Below, in pieces: positions 1 through 13,687 of a stretch of 64,000 bases of DNA. Made by a program: the position numbers and the translations under genes. Within the stretch, counting starts at the first letter, position 1; every line of letters begins with the position of its first letter. Under the pieces are notes generated by a model that saw only the letters and a program-made list of their open reading frames with translations, was not told the DNA's origin and searched no databases. The DNA lies in contig OY728123.1 of NCBI GenBank assembly GCA_963277665.1, positions 627,004,915-627,068,914 on the forward strand. The letters run 5' to 3'. Origin of the DNA: Viscum album. Taxonomy: Eukaryota > Streptophyta > Magnoliopsida > Santalales > Viscaceae.

Positions 1-1630
1 TAGCCATTATGAATAGTATTAACTAAATTTTGAATTTTATAACATTATTATTCATCTTACATATTTCTAGAACATGGTATAAGAACAAAATAAATTTTTT
101 GGGTAAAATAAGTATTTTTCACAAAATGCAGTTTTGCCGCCTTTGGATGGCGCACCCACTTTAAATCTGGTTTTTGACATGTTTATATGTTAACTTTGAC
201 AAAATAATATTCTTCTTTTGAATCAGGATGTAAAAATTTACATTAGATAAAGTTTTGATATTTTTCCGACAACTTTCATATTTTAATGAATAGTGAAAAC
301 ACGCTATATTTTAATTAAAAACAACTTTTTTCATCGTAATATATTATGTGGTTAAATAATAATATTGAATGGTTTTAAAGTATATTTAGAATATATTTTT
401 ACCAATTAATATAATTTTGGTCATTGGACACAATTTTACAATTAAACCGAACATAAACAAGTGTCAATCTTTTGATAGTTATTATCTCTTAAAAACACGC
501 TTTTTGTTTTGACAGCGGGAATTAATTTTAAATTAATTTATGCCACTTCTGTGTTTTGAATTTAGAAAAATGGATTCCATATTTGGAATCAGGATGTTCA
601 AATTGTGTAAATAGATAATTTTTATTATTAGATATTTTGAATAATTACTGCGGTAAATATTTTATTTACCATGGTTAAGGGTAAATCCGGTAAATAAGGG
701 TTAAAAAATAATATTATAATAATATTAAATTACCCTAAAACGTGTCTTAACCCCATTGGTTGATACATGGTCGACCATGGGCATCTTTGGGTCGATTTTG
801 GGACCCCATTGATCCACTTGTAAGTGATAATGACACTTTATTTTAATTAAGTTAAAATGAATACAAAATTGACACAAGCATATATCCTTTAGAAAAAAAA
901 TTGTTACATAGGGTTATATATGTTGGATTTTAGATTATAAATATTAATTAGAAAGATAAAACGATTTCCTACATAATGGTATTTTATTTGTAATTTTTAG
1001 ACTTTAAATAATTTAATTTATTTATGACACAATGATGATGCAGTAATTATCTTATTAATGAAATATTGACATAATTGATGTTATAAACACCAAAATAAAT
1101 GTAATTTGAGACTTTTTATGAATTCCACTAATTTTCTAGGTTACTATGATATATTAATGTTGATTTAATCAACTTGTTTCGAACATTTAATTCTGTTTGG
1201 ACTTTCACAAAAAACATATATCAAATAGTATCAAAATTGACACAAAATAGTTTTTAAATCAAATATTATATTATTAATTGTTATTGTATTCCTAAAAATA
1301 TAAGGTTCGGCCAAATGACTTAGATAAGGATATATGTATTAATAATAAACAATTTGGGGTTCGTTTGGCATGTTATAGTATGTTTATTAACCATATAGTG
1401 AAAGAAAACAAAAAGACATGGTAAAAGTTAAATTATTTAACTTAGAGTTAAATCTAATTGATAAGGTTAAAATAATATCCTAAACTTGTCTAAATTCTAT
1501 TGGTTGATAGGATTTAGACCCCTCCCCACCTTAGCTTCGAAATAAGTCCCTTTGGAACCATTATAAACCGATTTTGACTTTAATATAAAATAATATTTTG
1601 AGATATTCCTAAGGTGCCCCTCTCCTCCCT

Positions 1631-1637
1631 TATAAAA
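1631..1637 (+). promoter_or_regulatory. TATA box of the family L LTR
   Basis: TATAAAA follows a C-rich stretch and precedes a CT-rich stretch, a typical plant LTR core promoter. The same motif is kept at the equivalent sites on the - strand at 22140-22146 and 28570-28576. It places the transcription start near 1660-1670, so the sequence downstream, including the hairpin array, should lie in R/U5 and be transcribed. The start site is inferred. Confidence 0.65.
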
Positions 1638-1973
1638 GGACACCTCCTCCCCCTCATCCTCACACCAATTTGAGCACTCAAGCTCGGAAAACCCCTGCCA
1701 AAATCTCTTCTCCACTTCCCTAGAAACATCCTAGAGGTTCTGGTCTTCCTCAAAGACAAATTCTAGTGCCCTAAGAGGAGGTCTCAAAGAGGCACTTCAA
1801 AGAAGAGGTAATTACCGTTACCAATTCTTTCATCTTTATTTCTTCTTCCTCTTCTTCTTCTTAGGTTGTTTCATTATGAAGTAATAACATCAGTATCACT
1901 AATATACTGATATGTTATTATAAGTATGAAACAACCCTATTTCACCATCTATCCATCCTACGGAAAAAGAAAT

Positions 1974-2018
1974 CACCGCGCGTGCGTACGTACGGAATAC
2001 CGTCTCCACGCCGTGGTG
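1974..2018 (+). other. Leader hairpin 1 (constant loop, GC-rich stem)
   Basis: The 5' arm CACCGCGCGTG (1974-1984) and 3' arm CACGCCGTGGTG (2007-2018) are complementary apart from the middle. They enclose a 22-nt loop (1985-2006) that starts CGTACGTACG and ends ACCGTCTC. The loop has A where the other two hairpins have C (GGAATACC versus GGACTACC). The copies at 21759-21803 and 28190-28234 keep the same arrangement. Confidence 0.7.
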
Positions 2019-2159
2019 TAATCTATTTTCCACCACCACCTTACATGGATGGGTATAATGGTGTAAAGAATAACTATACATAGTTATTACAACATCATAT
2101 TGATTCTGATATATTGTATAATCCACTCCAATTCAATTCAATATTTATATAAATGATAT

Positions 2160-2204
2160 CATCGCTCGTGCGTACGTACGGACTACCGTCTCCACGACGC
2201 GATG
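2160..2204 (+). other. Leader hairpin 2 (constant loop)
   Basis: The 5' arm CATCGCTCGTG (2160-2170) pairs with the 3' arm CACGACGCGATG (2193-2204) with one bulged base. The 22-nt loop (2171-2192) matches that of hairpin 3. It lies 186 bp downstream of hairpin 1, and the sequence between hairpins is itself a diverged repeat unit. Confidence 0.75.
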
Positions 2205-2360
2205 AGATTCATTCTCCATGTTAACCATTTAAGAATGATTATAATGTATATATAAAAAATAATAATGAAATATGTGACATTATAAAGCTACTAGATTTAT
2301 GTATATATATATACATATGTATGTCATCTACTTACTTCCATTTCAAGACAATAAGGAAAG

Positions 2361-2414
2361 AAAAACAGCGTTCATGCGTACGTACGGACTACCGTCTCCA
2401 TGAACGGTGTTTTT
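2361..2414 (+). other. Leader hairpin 3 (longest stem)
   Basis: The 16-nt arms AAAAACAGCGTTCATG (2361-2376) and CATGAACGGTGTTTTT (2399-2414) are complementary except at one position. The loop (2377-2398, 22 nt) is the same as in hairpin 2. The spacing from loop 2 to loop 3 is 206 bp. An AT microsatellite follows at about 2434-2454. Confidence 0.8.
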
Positions 2415-3999
2415 CATTTTATTTATCTATCTATTATATATATATATATATATACTGAATATATATGATATATAAATCATATTTTATATTATGGAAGTAA
2501 GTAAATCATGATATAAGTAATAATGATGTCAAGAACAACAAGTCAAAACACCTACGATAAATGAAACGATTTTACCCAAAACGCTTCTTTAACATTGAAT
2601 TTACAAAAGAACGGGTAATATAATGTCATAAGTGAACCATATATGATATCATATCAATATGTATGATTCTGGAATAAGTCAATGACATGATTTAAATCAT
2701 TATACAGGAGGTTCGGACACTTACAAAGCAAGTCGGACCTAAGGTAAGGGAAATATCACAATCTCACTTTTATCCGAGATTGTTTTTACTTTGGTAATTA
2801 CTAGGGTGTATTTTATCATCCACATCCATGTTCCCTAAATATGTAATATTATTTCCATCCTTCTACAATAGTTTATATCCTATTTTACCCTTCGGTGAGT
2901 TTTTGGTAAAATATATGAAAGGAATCTTTTGTCGTTTTTCGTACGAGGTACTTTTTGACTTTTCCGACAAAAGTACAAAGAATGTTTTTTTTAACTTATA
3001 CGACATGAATGTATTTTTAAAACATTATTTCCAAAAATATTCCTTTACAAGTTTTCAAGTTTATTTTTAATAAACTTCTTTTAGTTTAAAATTGTATGAC
3101 ATGTTAAGAAAGGAAAAGTGTTTTTAAAGTAGAAAGGATATTTTCCTCAAGAATGAAGTTCAAGTGTTTTATCAAAATTATTTTCCATCCATGATAATAA
3201 AGGGTTCTGTTTTTATCCCTTTAATTACATTGATTTGATTAGGTTGTGAGGGGATTATTTTTATGTAGTCATTTGCCTTATAAGATTTATTTTATGATGT
3301 CATGATGTTTCAAGAATCCCATTTTTGTTACATGTGTTATGCGATGATGTATGATTTATGATTATGTGGCACATATAAGAAAGGATTAATTATAAGATGG
3401 GTGGGACCTATATCTCCCTCCAATGCATTGGGTAAAGATTTTATATCTCATGAGATAGACATGGCTGGAATGGTAGGTTATACCGGTTCAGTGAAACAGG
3501 ACTGAAACGAGGGTTACTCGATTCAGAAAGGGACTTTGTCCACTAAGATAGTCTTGGCAATGAGTCATGACTAACAAGAAATGATTTTCCATGATTATGT
3601 GTGCATGCCACAAAGTTTCAAGTTTCATGTTATGATTATGGTGATCTCATTTTCACTTCTATGATTTGTTACATGTTAAGATATTATGATCTCTTTTGCA
3701 GGTTATGATTTTCAAAAAGATATGATATGATTTTTATTTCTTTTGTATGCCCTTACTGAGCATTTGAGCTCACCCTTTTATGTTTTCTTTTCCCCAGGAT
3801 ATAAAGAAAGGTTTTAGGTAAAAAAATGGAAGATCTTTATGGGAGATATTGAAGATCTTTCACCAGGATTAGAGGATTATGTTCCGAGTTTCCAAAGACA
3901 CTAAACTATTACGGTCCTTGTGTGTGTGTTTTTGTTATGTACTAAGTATTCCTCAGAAGTAATGTAATGTCCATGTACGTCAAGCTTCAGGTCTTTACA

Positions 4000-4790
4000 T
4001 ATTTCATGGTTATTGATCAAGACTCAGCCTTCAACATTATGCGTGGAAGACTCTGGTTACATAAACATGTGGATATCCCTTCTTCATACCATAAATGTCT
4101 CAAATATTGTTTCGATGGTGAAGTTGGGACATTGTATGGTGATAAGGCCTCGTTCAAGACATGTGAGTCTCAATACATTGAGGCAGAATTCTATCACATG
4201 AAGCAAAGGGAGAAATCCATAACAAAGGAGATTACCAAAGTTAATGCTCCATATGGTTTGGAAAAAATTCTAGTAAATACATTTACACATGTGAGTACAG
4301 ATTATGTGTTTCCTATTAGTCAAATTGACAAGATAGACCCAAATCCAAAAAATCTTATGAAAATATCCATATTGTCAATTACGGCAATCGAGCCAGACAA
4401 CATGGGAGAAATTGGTAATCTACCAAGCAGTGATGAAAGCACAAATGGTGACGTCTTCATTTCAGCTGCTGAAATCCAACAAGTCTATGCTTCGCTAATT
4501 TGGACAGAATAAGTTATAGAAATATCTACGGTGAACAATGATGTTGATTCTAAATCCATAATTTCCTCTTTATTACCCAAAGAAGACCCTTCATCATCAA
4601 TCGGGTTGGCAATGGACACTTCTTCTTCAAAATGTGCAAATTTTTACATCTTTTTTGATCATGAAAATTATGCTTTTCATCTACAATGAAAGTAGAAACA
4701 GATGAAATAACACATGATGAAGAAGAAGAGGAAGATCTCAGAGATTCTACTCCAACATTGGATTGTTTTCACATTAACTCGTTAGTGTAA
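4000..4790 (+). pseudogene. Ty3/gypsy (Tat-like) protease end and pro-RT linker, fragment
   Basis: The open frame from 4000 to 4512 translates to a segment resembling the C-terminal part of the aspartic protease region of plant Tat-lineage Ty3/gypsy elements. Seen motifs are a VID..SAFNI start, GRLWLHKH (family GRPWLHKH), IPSSYHKCLKY and a following acidic AEFY segment. It stops at 4510-4512, and further decayed linker sequence with E/D-rich stretches continues to about 4790. The protease active site is absent because the family L LTR (1-3999) has interrupted the upstream part. An ATG inside the LTR (3967) makes a chimeric frame, which I regard as accidental. No RT follows. The lineage is recognised from memory of the motif, not from a search. 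Confidence 0.65.
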
Positions 4791-6207
4791 GGGTATCTCA
4801 CACTCCATGTAACCACATTAAATTTATTTTTTTCTAGTGTTTATGTGGCCATGATTATTTCTAGATCATGCTAAGGACTAGCTAATCTTATTTAATAGTG
4901 AACCATGTATAAATATCATGTTCTATGCTAATTTCTTTCATATACATGCATACGACACAGAAAAGAGAATAAAAGAATTTTGATCCAAATAGGTCTAAAA
5001 GGTAAATGTATAAAAAGATGCAATTAGATTAAAAAGTTCCCATCCCTGATTCACCCGCCCCTCTGTGTTACCAATATCCCAAATTGTCCCTCTCTATGGA
5101 TTCCATGGTTGGTATACAATGGATAAATATTCCATTATATGCCCTGGATGTTACTCGCATGGGATTCAATTGAAGTAGGGGATGCATTGGACATGTTTCC
5201 ACCTTGGCTCGTGATTCTACATGATGCCTTGGGACGTCATACCACAAGGATTTATCTTTCATGGACTCCCATTGGACATATTTTGGTGAAATGATCCTTG
5301 GACTCCACATAGGCCATTACTGAGTTTTTGGAAATATTCTATTATGACTTGGTCTTATATACCTCAGATTTAACCCTTCATGATCTGAAACTTCTGATTA
5401 CAGTGTAAGGCCATTTTGGATGACTTGATTATATGTTGTGTCCATGATGATTGATATATTGGGTTGTACAATGTGGATGTGTTGAATTTTTAAATCTTTT
5501 TTACATATAAATACTATTGTGGATGGTTTGTAATGCTTTAAAAATAACCGTTTTATGACTATAAACTATCATTTTTAGACTATATTGTATTACTTATTTA
5601 TGTTTATATACATTTTTTCTAGTTTTGTAATGACATGACATGTCACATAATTTTGTATATGTGTTTACCTATGGAATTGATTATATATTACATTATTTTT
5701 TGTTTTAATATTTTTGGTTGATTTAATGATTCTTGCATTAACTGATATGCTTACTAATTCTATGATACAATTATACATGAGGTTATAGTCTTGTCACAAA
5801 CACACCCTCAACCCACATTGGAAGTCGATATCCTCTAGAAAATGGAGAGCCATGCTTGAGGCCATATGGAAGACCATATTCAGGGAACCCTTGATTGGAA
5901 TATGGGGCCGGACCATTACATATACCCACTTATCTCCTTTATGGAATATTTTCATTACATCCGTTGAGGCCAAGTGAACGTGTCCACAAATTCACCAAAT
6001 TCAAGGCCTTAGGGAAATACCCACCACCCCATGTCGACCTAATATATATCTCTATGGAAATCAATGTTCACACATGTTGACCTAATATCTTATTTATAGG
6101 AAATACTTTTTCACACATTTTTTACAATATCTGAATCATATGAAATCCTTGTTACAACATGTCATCTTTGATAGTGAAATAACAACCTTCCAACAATAAT
6201 GCGAACA

Positions 6208-6219
6208 CCCCCCCCCCCC
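6208..6219 (+). repeat. C12 homopolymer run
   Basis: Twelve consecutive C residues in an otherwise A+T-rich stretch. It is a simple repeat, the longest run of C that I see in the window. Confidence 0.95.
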
Positions 6220-9200
6220 ACTGATGGGAAAACTAGTCAAGATAGACCAAAATGGTACCTGGAATCCTTTCATAGGAAAACCATATATACATCTATACAT
6301 ATATCATTATTTTGAATTTAATAGGCATTTCATATTAGGATAGTCCTCACAACTCGTACTCATACCCACATGAAAACCACTTCAAGAAAGGGTCTCAAGT
6401 GTCACACCCACAGACCCACTCGAGAATCATTTCTTGTTTGGATCTCACGGTCCACACATACACTCCAACATGTGATTTATAATATTTAAGGGCCTCATGG
6501 GACCTACACACAAACATTGACAATATAATCCTATTATGAAAGGGTTTTGTTGGACACACACCATGACACGTACAAATAAAATAAAATAAATTTAAATAAA
6601 GATCATAATATTATTATGAATTTAACCTGAATATTAATTACTTCCAGTTACATAATTATCATCCTCGATCAATCTAGTATAATGAATTTACAAATGATAA
6701 TAACAATCACCAATGGGACAATATCCTATAAAGAGAGAGAGTGAGAAAACTGGACCTCAATTGATCGAGGCTCAGATCATTCAATGATCCAAAATTTATA
6801 AATTATATATGATATGAATCTCCATACCTTCATATACCTACCTAGATCTATGATTAATCCAAATATAAATAGTATTTATTCTCTATAAAAACATAATATT
6901 ACCAAGAAGGGTCATTAGATTAATAAGATATTGCAATGGTGTTGAAAAAGTAGAATAAAGAAGGGGTCCAATTTCATCAAGAGAAAACCATATAATAAGA
7001 TCTTGTAAAATTATGGTAATTAACAGTGATGTAGATATTTAAATGAGTATTTAGGGTAAAAATATTTAGTTGGACTCATATAACACCCCATTAAGGCTCT
7101 ATTACAAGATTATGACCCCCACAAGATGGTTGGTGGCATGACACTGGCCTGGTTGTGAATCCCAGGTGGTTCATAAATGAAAAAACCTCAATTGAAATTA
7201 TAGTGGAACCCTAGTTTCTTCAAAATTTATTTTTCGTGTTCATATAACTTTAAATTTTTTATCCCTATTCCCCACACACCTATTACATGTCTTAAACAAT
7301 GAACAAAATATAGCCAATAAATTTCAACATAAATCAATACATAAGTAGAAATATGAGGATGATACAAGTTATTCTTAAATTTTTATTTAAATTTTATTTC
7401 AAATTACTAGTATTTAATTCATACATCTACAATATATAGTAGTATCTATAAATAATAGAAACAGTAAACAATAAAGTATGGTTTCAAGAATATATTCTAT
7501 TGGTTACACTTGTGGTTATTGATGGGATACCAAAATTAACATAGAAATATTATATATTGGAGTTTTATTATCAGTTTCTTTTGAAAGATGTTATTTTTTT
7601 GAGAGACATTGAATTATGAATATTGAAAATGATATATTGGTTCTTATTAACAGTGAAAATCTATCCATTCCAATGTTTATACTGTTCTCTTTAAAGTAAA
7701 TTCAATTTTAATTTTTTATTTCTTTAATCGATAATAATATATACTTTTATATTTTTTACATATCTTATGATATATCTCCGTTAAATTTTCATAAAAAATG
7801 GGAACACATTTGTTGATGGCTTTACTGATCCTGGGTATATTTTAACATCTATTCTATATCTGACTACGGATACTAGTTGTAGTTACCAATGTAAATCATT
7901 ATGGGATACATATTTTAGGTGTTGTTTTATTTAATTACTACATTAAAAATGATACTATATTTTATGTATTCAATAGTATTAATTATAATATCATTAATGA
8001 TGAGATTTTTTTATTTTAAGTATTAATAATTCTAGACATACATGTTATGATTCAAACATGGGGGTGTTAGAAAAATGTTTATAAAATAACATAATTTTAT
8101 ATGTTTTATTATGTTATATTATTTTTTTAATATTATTTTTTTTATAAAAAATATATATATATTTGATATATTAATTTACCTGACATGTACATTTTTTGTT
8201 AATGCTCACTTATAGATAAAGAATCAAAATTATCATATGTTTTTGAATGTTTATGTAGATATCTATTATATTAGTTTACACTTGTTTTCCACATATATAA
8301 TGTTTTTTTACATTCAATTATTTGTTTTATAACACATTTGGTATCATAAAAAATTCTAATTTGAATCTAGTTATGATGTTTTATGACTCATTTATGATAT
8401 TATCATGATCAGAATGTTGAAAAGTTTTCATGCCACTTGTTTTTTTAAAACTATTATTTTTTAAACCACTATTTTATATTGTAACATAAATCACATTCAT
8501 TATTATTATGGGTTATTCATATTATTAAATACAATTAAAATAAAATTTTGACCACCTTTGATGATTTATTTAAAACTATATTATAGCTATGAATAATTTT
8601 TATATAGATATTTAAATTTTCTATGAATATTTATTCTTTTTGGTTAATGTTTAATAAAATAATTTTTTTATTCTTATTGTATAATTATTTTATATTTTAT
8701 TATGATTAATTATTTTCATTTATTAAACTAAAATTAATTTAATTGGGTTTTTATGTGTTTTTAGTGTTTTTAATACTATAAGGTTTGAATGTTTGTGACT
8801 GTTTATATAAAATCTAAAATTAAAGCTCTTAAAAAATTTGATTTAAATATATTTTTCATTTTAATAATCAAATTATGAAATAACTAACAATGAAATTATG
8901 TTTTGATATCACTTTATATGTAAAAAATATATAATCCTACTTTATTGTTTGTTTTTGATATAACAATGTTGAATCTAAAAAATCAACATTCATAACATTT
9001 TTAAAAAAATTTGTAAATAAACATATGTTATAACTATAACTATTAATTTTGGATGAATATATGTTTCTTTTTAACTGAAATTAAAAATACAAACATATAT
9101 TAAAACACATATTTCTAATAGTGGGTTTATCATAACCATTGTGGATGTATTTTTGGAAGTTTATGATTAAAATTAAATAATTAATTTTTGCCTCATTAAA

Positions 9201-12200
9201 TAATATTTTGTATGTCCTTTAGGATTGTAAATAAACTTAAATGTTATATTAATGGGTTCCTATTTATATTTAGGGGTATTATTTTTTATTATATTTAATA
9301 GGGTGAGCTGGATTATTATTACATGATGGGTTAGAAAATAGGTGTATCTTTTCCAAAAACCTGAGTTATGGAATGGAAAGGAGAGATTATCCTATATGGA
9401 TTAGTGGGTGATAGATTTTAGCTATGTATGTAGGGTTTATGTATGTGATGATTTTAGTTAGTTTCATCACAAATTATATATGATGTATCTATATTGTTAT
9501 ATTCCATAAAAACATGATAATGTGATATCTTTTTTATAAATATTTTCCAATAATCACAACTATGATGATGTATGGTACTTATATTTTGATGGAATTATTA
9601 GGATATAGTTTATATTTCTAGAGATAAATATGAATCATGATTCATAATCCACTATCATGACAAATAATTGAGTTATATTGTAAATATTATTCCATAATCA
9701 ACTATTATAATACTCACCCCATGTTACATGCTTCATTATTCCCCTATCATTATATTTATCCCTAAGAATTATTGTGTGATGTGATCCAGCTGTAGAGTTC
9801 TAATTCCATTGGCCCAATTTTATTATGATTTTTCATTAATATATTAGTTTGAATATGTAACACTCTAGGTTATGCATCCTCCTTACATATTCTATGGGAT
9901 AATATCTACATTACTATTCCATTATATAGAGTTCTTGGGAATATATTGTACAATATCCCATCACCCAAAATTTATTCAATCAGGTTAGAATATTAATGAA
10001 TTTCAATTTAAATGCATATAAAGATTAAAATTTCAATTATTTTTTGTTATCCATAGTAATGTGTATATTGGATTTGAGACTAGGTCACCATTTTTGAAAA
10101 ATATTCCCTTTAAAATATTCACTTGATTCCCTATAAAAATCCAAAAAAGGATAAGTCCTTTATTTTTATTGTGTATTTTACACAGAAAAACCAAACATAG
10201 TAGATTGTATCCCTTGTGTTATGACTTTGTTTAAATATTTTTACATTTATTAGGTATATTTTGGTGTATATATATATGTCATGTTAGTAGTTTTTCATAT
10301 ATTTGATGCTCACAAATTGTGTGTGAACATTGGTGGATGTGTAGACATTATATCATATATGAAATATAATTTATATAATGTACAGGTGGTCAATTATAAT
10401 ATACCAATGATTTATTTTATTAGGTCCATATAGAGTATTGTTATTTTATTATTCATGTCCCCCTACAAAATATAATTATTTTTTATTTTTTAAATGATTA
10501 AATCAATGGGATATTACTTTTTTCAATTCCATAAATGATATTGTAGGGTTTGTGTTGATATATTTACTAGTTATAAATATATGTATTGTTATATCTACAA
10601 ATAGATATAAATTATATGAAATTTTATTTTGGATGTTGTAAATATTATTTATTATTTATTTAATATTTTGATATCTAGTATACAATATGTCCTATACACA
10701 TCATATAAATTCACTTCTAGTTGTAATCCGCAAATTTGGTGGCATGATTGCGGTTAATGATCCCTTAGATCTCATTAAGAATTATAGGCTATAGTTTTAT
10801 ATATTAATAAAGATATTATATGGATTGTTGGTATATATAGTGGGAATATTTTCTGTAATATATGGAAATTGGATCTTGTTTTGGAGAAATACGTAAAGAA
10901 TTTGATAATGTAATAGAGCCAATATAAGTCTTACATGGAAGTAATTTCATATAAAACTATTTTAATAGGGAATTAATTTACCCTTTAGTTTAAAAGTATA
11001 ATGTGTGAATATGTTTGAAATAGTGAAGATGAAAAATCATTCCATATAAACCATGACAATTATGAACCATTAAAAATCATATATTCTTAAAAATAATTAA
11101 ACATCTCTGTCATGGGTGTGGGAAACTTATATTTATTTGATTATAAATAATAAAAAATTTACATGATTAATAATTTTTAAAGAAATATATAAAATGACTT
11201 TTTCTTTCCTTAGAATTGAACCCCTTTATTATCAGATAGATCTACTTTTGAGTGTGAATTTATTGACAATAATAATATTGTTTATCGATCAATATCAATG
11301 TGGAATATATTTTTATAGATTTTTAAATGCTTAAATATGATTTATAGATAGACTAGATCCTATATTAAAATTTTTTCTAAAAGCAAATAGTCAATTTAAA
11401 TTATTAGTTATTTAATGTATTCAAATATAAATTTATGCAACATTTTCCTAGGTGAAAATGAATTGCACATTATCCTCTAGAGAAAAGTTTTTCCCCTACA
11501 GGTCAAAACCATTATATGAATTCAAGTTATTATAATAAATAATTTAGTTTAGTTTCATTTTTGTATGTCGTATAGTAGGGATTTTTCTCATAATTATCTT
11601 AGTGATGCACTCATTGATGTCTTATATATTTAAATGTTATTGTTTATTTACATAGTATAACTACTACGTTCTGAATTTTAGGGAATATGGATCTTCATAA
11701 AAACTTCTACGATTAAAATATGTTCACCAATAATATGAACCATTTATAATAATCAAATAATAATGGTTATATTCACAATTCATTGATGATCATATAGGTA
11801 CCAATTTATTATTGTTCCCAGACCTATATGGTAGCTATGTGTGAGTATAATTATAAGCTATGGTAGGGCTCTCAAGATCACACACCCTTTTTATGGAGGA
11901 TATTTTACATATTTCTATTGTTATCCCCATGTGTTTCCTTCTCTTAACATGGGTATATATGGTGTGGTTGAATATGTACACCCCTCTTAATAAGGATACT
12001 TATTATTAACATACCCATGTCGTGACTCCACACCCTATATATTTTCATGGATATCTTCGTGGACCCCAATTCTTCAGGGATACACAAAATAATGTTAAAT
12101 AATTTACCTATCATTATGAAGGTAATGTAAAATTGGATACATCATGGGAATCCTTTTTCTATGATTCTACTAGATCATAAACATTTTTTCCCTCCTCTCT

Positions 12201-13682
12201 ACCTATTATAGTGGAACACCTTACACTTTTCTGTAGTCTATCAATGAGCTATCAAATCTAGGGGAAGAATATATACTAGTATCACATGAAATCCATTCCT
12301 GGTAACATTATTTATTTTGGTCCTTCTCTTTGGGAAATAAAATAGAATACATAAATCCATCTTAAAATTATCTTATTTACAATTATGATGGTCTATGATA
12401 CATTACCATAAAATGTATAGATGCTAAATGTTTTTTTAGAACTATATAAATGGTTTTAAAATATTTTAATCTTAATTAATTATAAGACTCATTTTTGAAA
12501 AAATAAATATTAAACAAAAACATATATATTAAGTTATTCTCATTGACTCCTCTATTAATATTAATTTAAAAGTCTAATAATACAGTACATTGGATGAGTT
12601 GTATAATTTATAGAAGAATTATGAAAAAAAATTCAATGTATAATAACACATATTTATATTTTAATCATGTCATATATTAATGAAATAATATTATATGTAA
12701 GTGTTTTTATATATATCTGTAAAAACAGAAGACTCTTAAAAATGATTACTTGGAAAAGGTTGAAAGTCCATTGGTAAATCCATAAATGAATTATTTCACT
12801 ATTAAAAAGTGAAATATATTATCAGTTCTATATTTAGTAATATAAAATGTTTCATTCATGTCATTATAATTTCATTTTCATTAAAAACAATATTTCCTCT
12901 TATATTTATTTGTTGGATTCACCCTTTAGTCGAGTTGATGAATTCATAAACCCTACACACATAAAAATAGAATTGGGGAGATAATACATTTATACATGGA
13001 TATATATAACCCCCACACACATCATGAAAACCATTCTAAAATGCATATTATAGAACCACAATATTGTAATCATTGTGGTAAATGTGTTGTAAGTGACATG
13101 AAAGTTAGACAAAAATTCATTGTAATAATATCCACCATTTTCTCTCAATCCTCCCACTAGATTTAAATAGATTGTTCTTCAACCTTAGATAACCACATAT
13201 GATTCACCATCGACACAGGTGGATTTCATAAATAAATAATGAAATATAATATACATGGGATGAAAAATATAAAAAAATAGAATGTATATATATTTTTATT
13301 CAATGTGTTGGAAAACTAAAATATTCTTACATGAGGACATGTTAACTATTTAATAGCTCCTTCAATAGCATGCGAATAATCTCTGTTCTTGATTCTCCAT
13401 ATCTCTAATATTTCATTATAATGGGTTATATTTCCTATAATTATATATTTTTATCCTATTACATGTTAATAATATATATATGACATCATGAATTTTTGAA
13501 ATAATTGTAATTGAAAATAATTTATGGAATCATTAGTCATGAATTAATTATTTTCAAAGGACTTGAGAACACTTATATCAATGTAAAATCAATGTATAAA
13601 ACTAATATAATGTTTAACTTTAGTAAATAAATGAAATCACATGTAAACATGAAATGAGGAAATTCTAACTTTGTTCCCAACA

Positions 13683-13687
13683 CCATT
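13683..13687. repeat. Target-site duplication, left side of outer element
   Basis: CCATT directly before the 5' LTR. The base string directly after the 3' LTR is CCTTT (34618-34622), one mismatch, which fits an old 5-bp duplication. Confidence 0.6.

Larger units (their letters stand above)
1..3999 (+). mobile_element. Family L LTR, solo or 3' LTR, truncated by window edge
   Basis: This stretch is the reverse complement of the LTRs at 19770-23980 and 26196-30410. The match runs from base 1 (equivalent to about 30205 in the right copy) to the LTR end GGTCTTTACA at 3999. It is read in the sense direction on the + strand. A complete family L element has a tRNA-iMet primer site one base after the LTR; here TATTTCATGG follows and reads straight into a protease-like frame. 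It is therefore not a 5' LTR. It is a solo LTR, or the 3' LTR of an element lying to the left. It is visibly more diverged from the two nested LTRs than they are from each other. It carries a TATA box and three hairpins, listed separately. Confidence 0.9.
4791..13687. other. A+T-rich sequence, no gene recognised
   Basis: About 8.9 kb of A+T-rich DNA with frequent stops in all frames. The first part may be further Tat-like element or LTR debris. Short C/G-containing strings such as GTGTCACACCC near 6398, TAACACCCC near 7081 and its reverse GGGGTGTTA near 8063 resemble Ty3/gypsy LTR ends, but I could not pair any of them into an element. I see no protein motif, tRNA or structured array here. 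Confidence 0.6.

Noticed and set aside
1899..2126. Open frame of 75 residues, also present at 21651-21881, with conserved wording
   Set aside because: It lies antisense to the LTR and across hairpin 1. It is shared because the LTRs are copies, and the residue pattern is what the hairpin and flanks encode by chance.
5068..5310. 80-residue - strand frame near the Tat-like fragment
   Set aside because: No motif and no second copy. It is in a slightly less A+T-rich patch that may be element debris.
6663..6770. Inverted 11-bp repeat CCTCGATCAAT / ATTGATCGAGG
   Set aside because: No target duplication or longer terminal repeat around it. It is short enough to be chance in 64 kb, so I do not call a MITE.
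6398..8072. LTR-end-like strings (GTGTCACACCC, TAACACCCC, GGGGTGTTA)
   Set aside because: I found no partner LTR, target duplication, primer site or purine tract for any of them.
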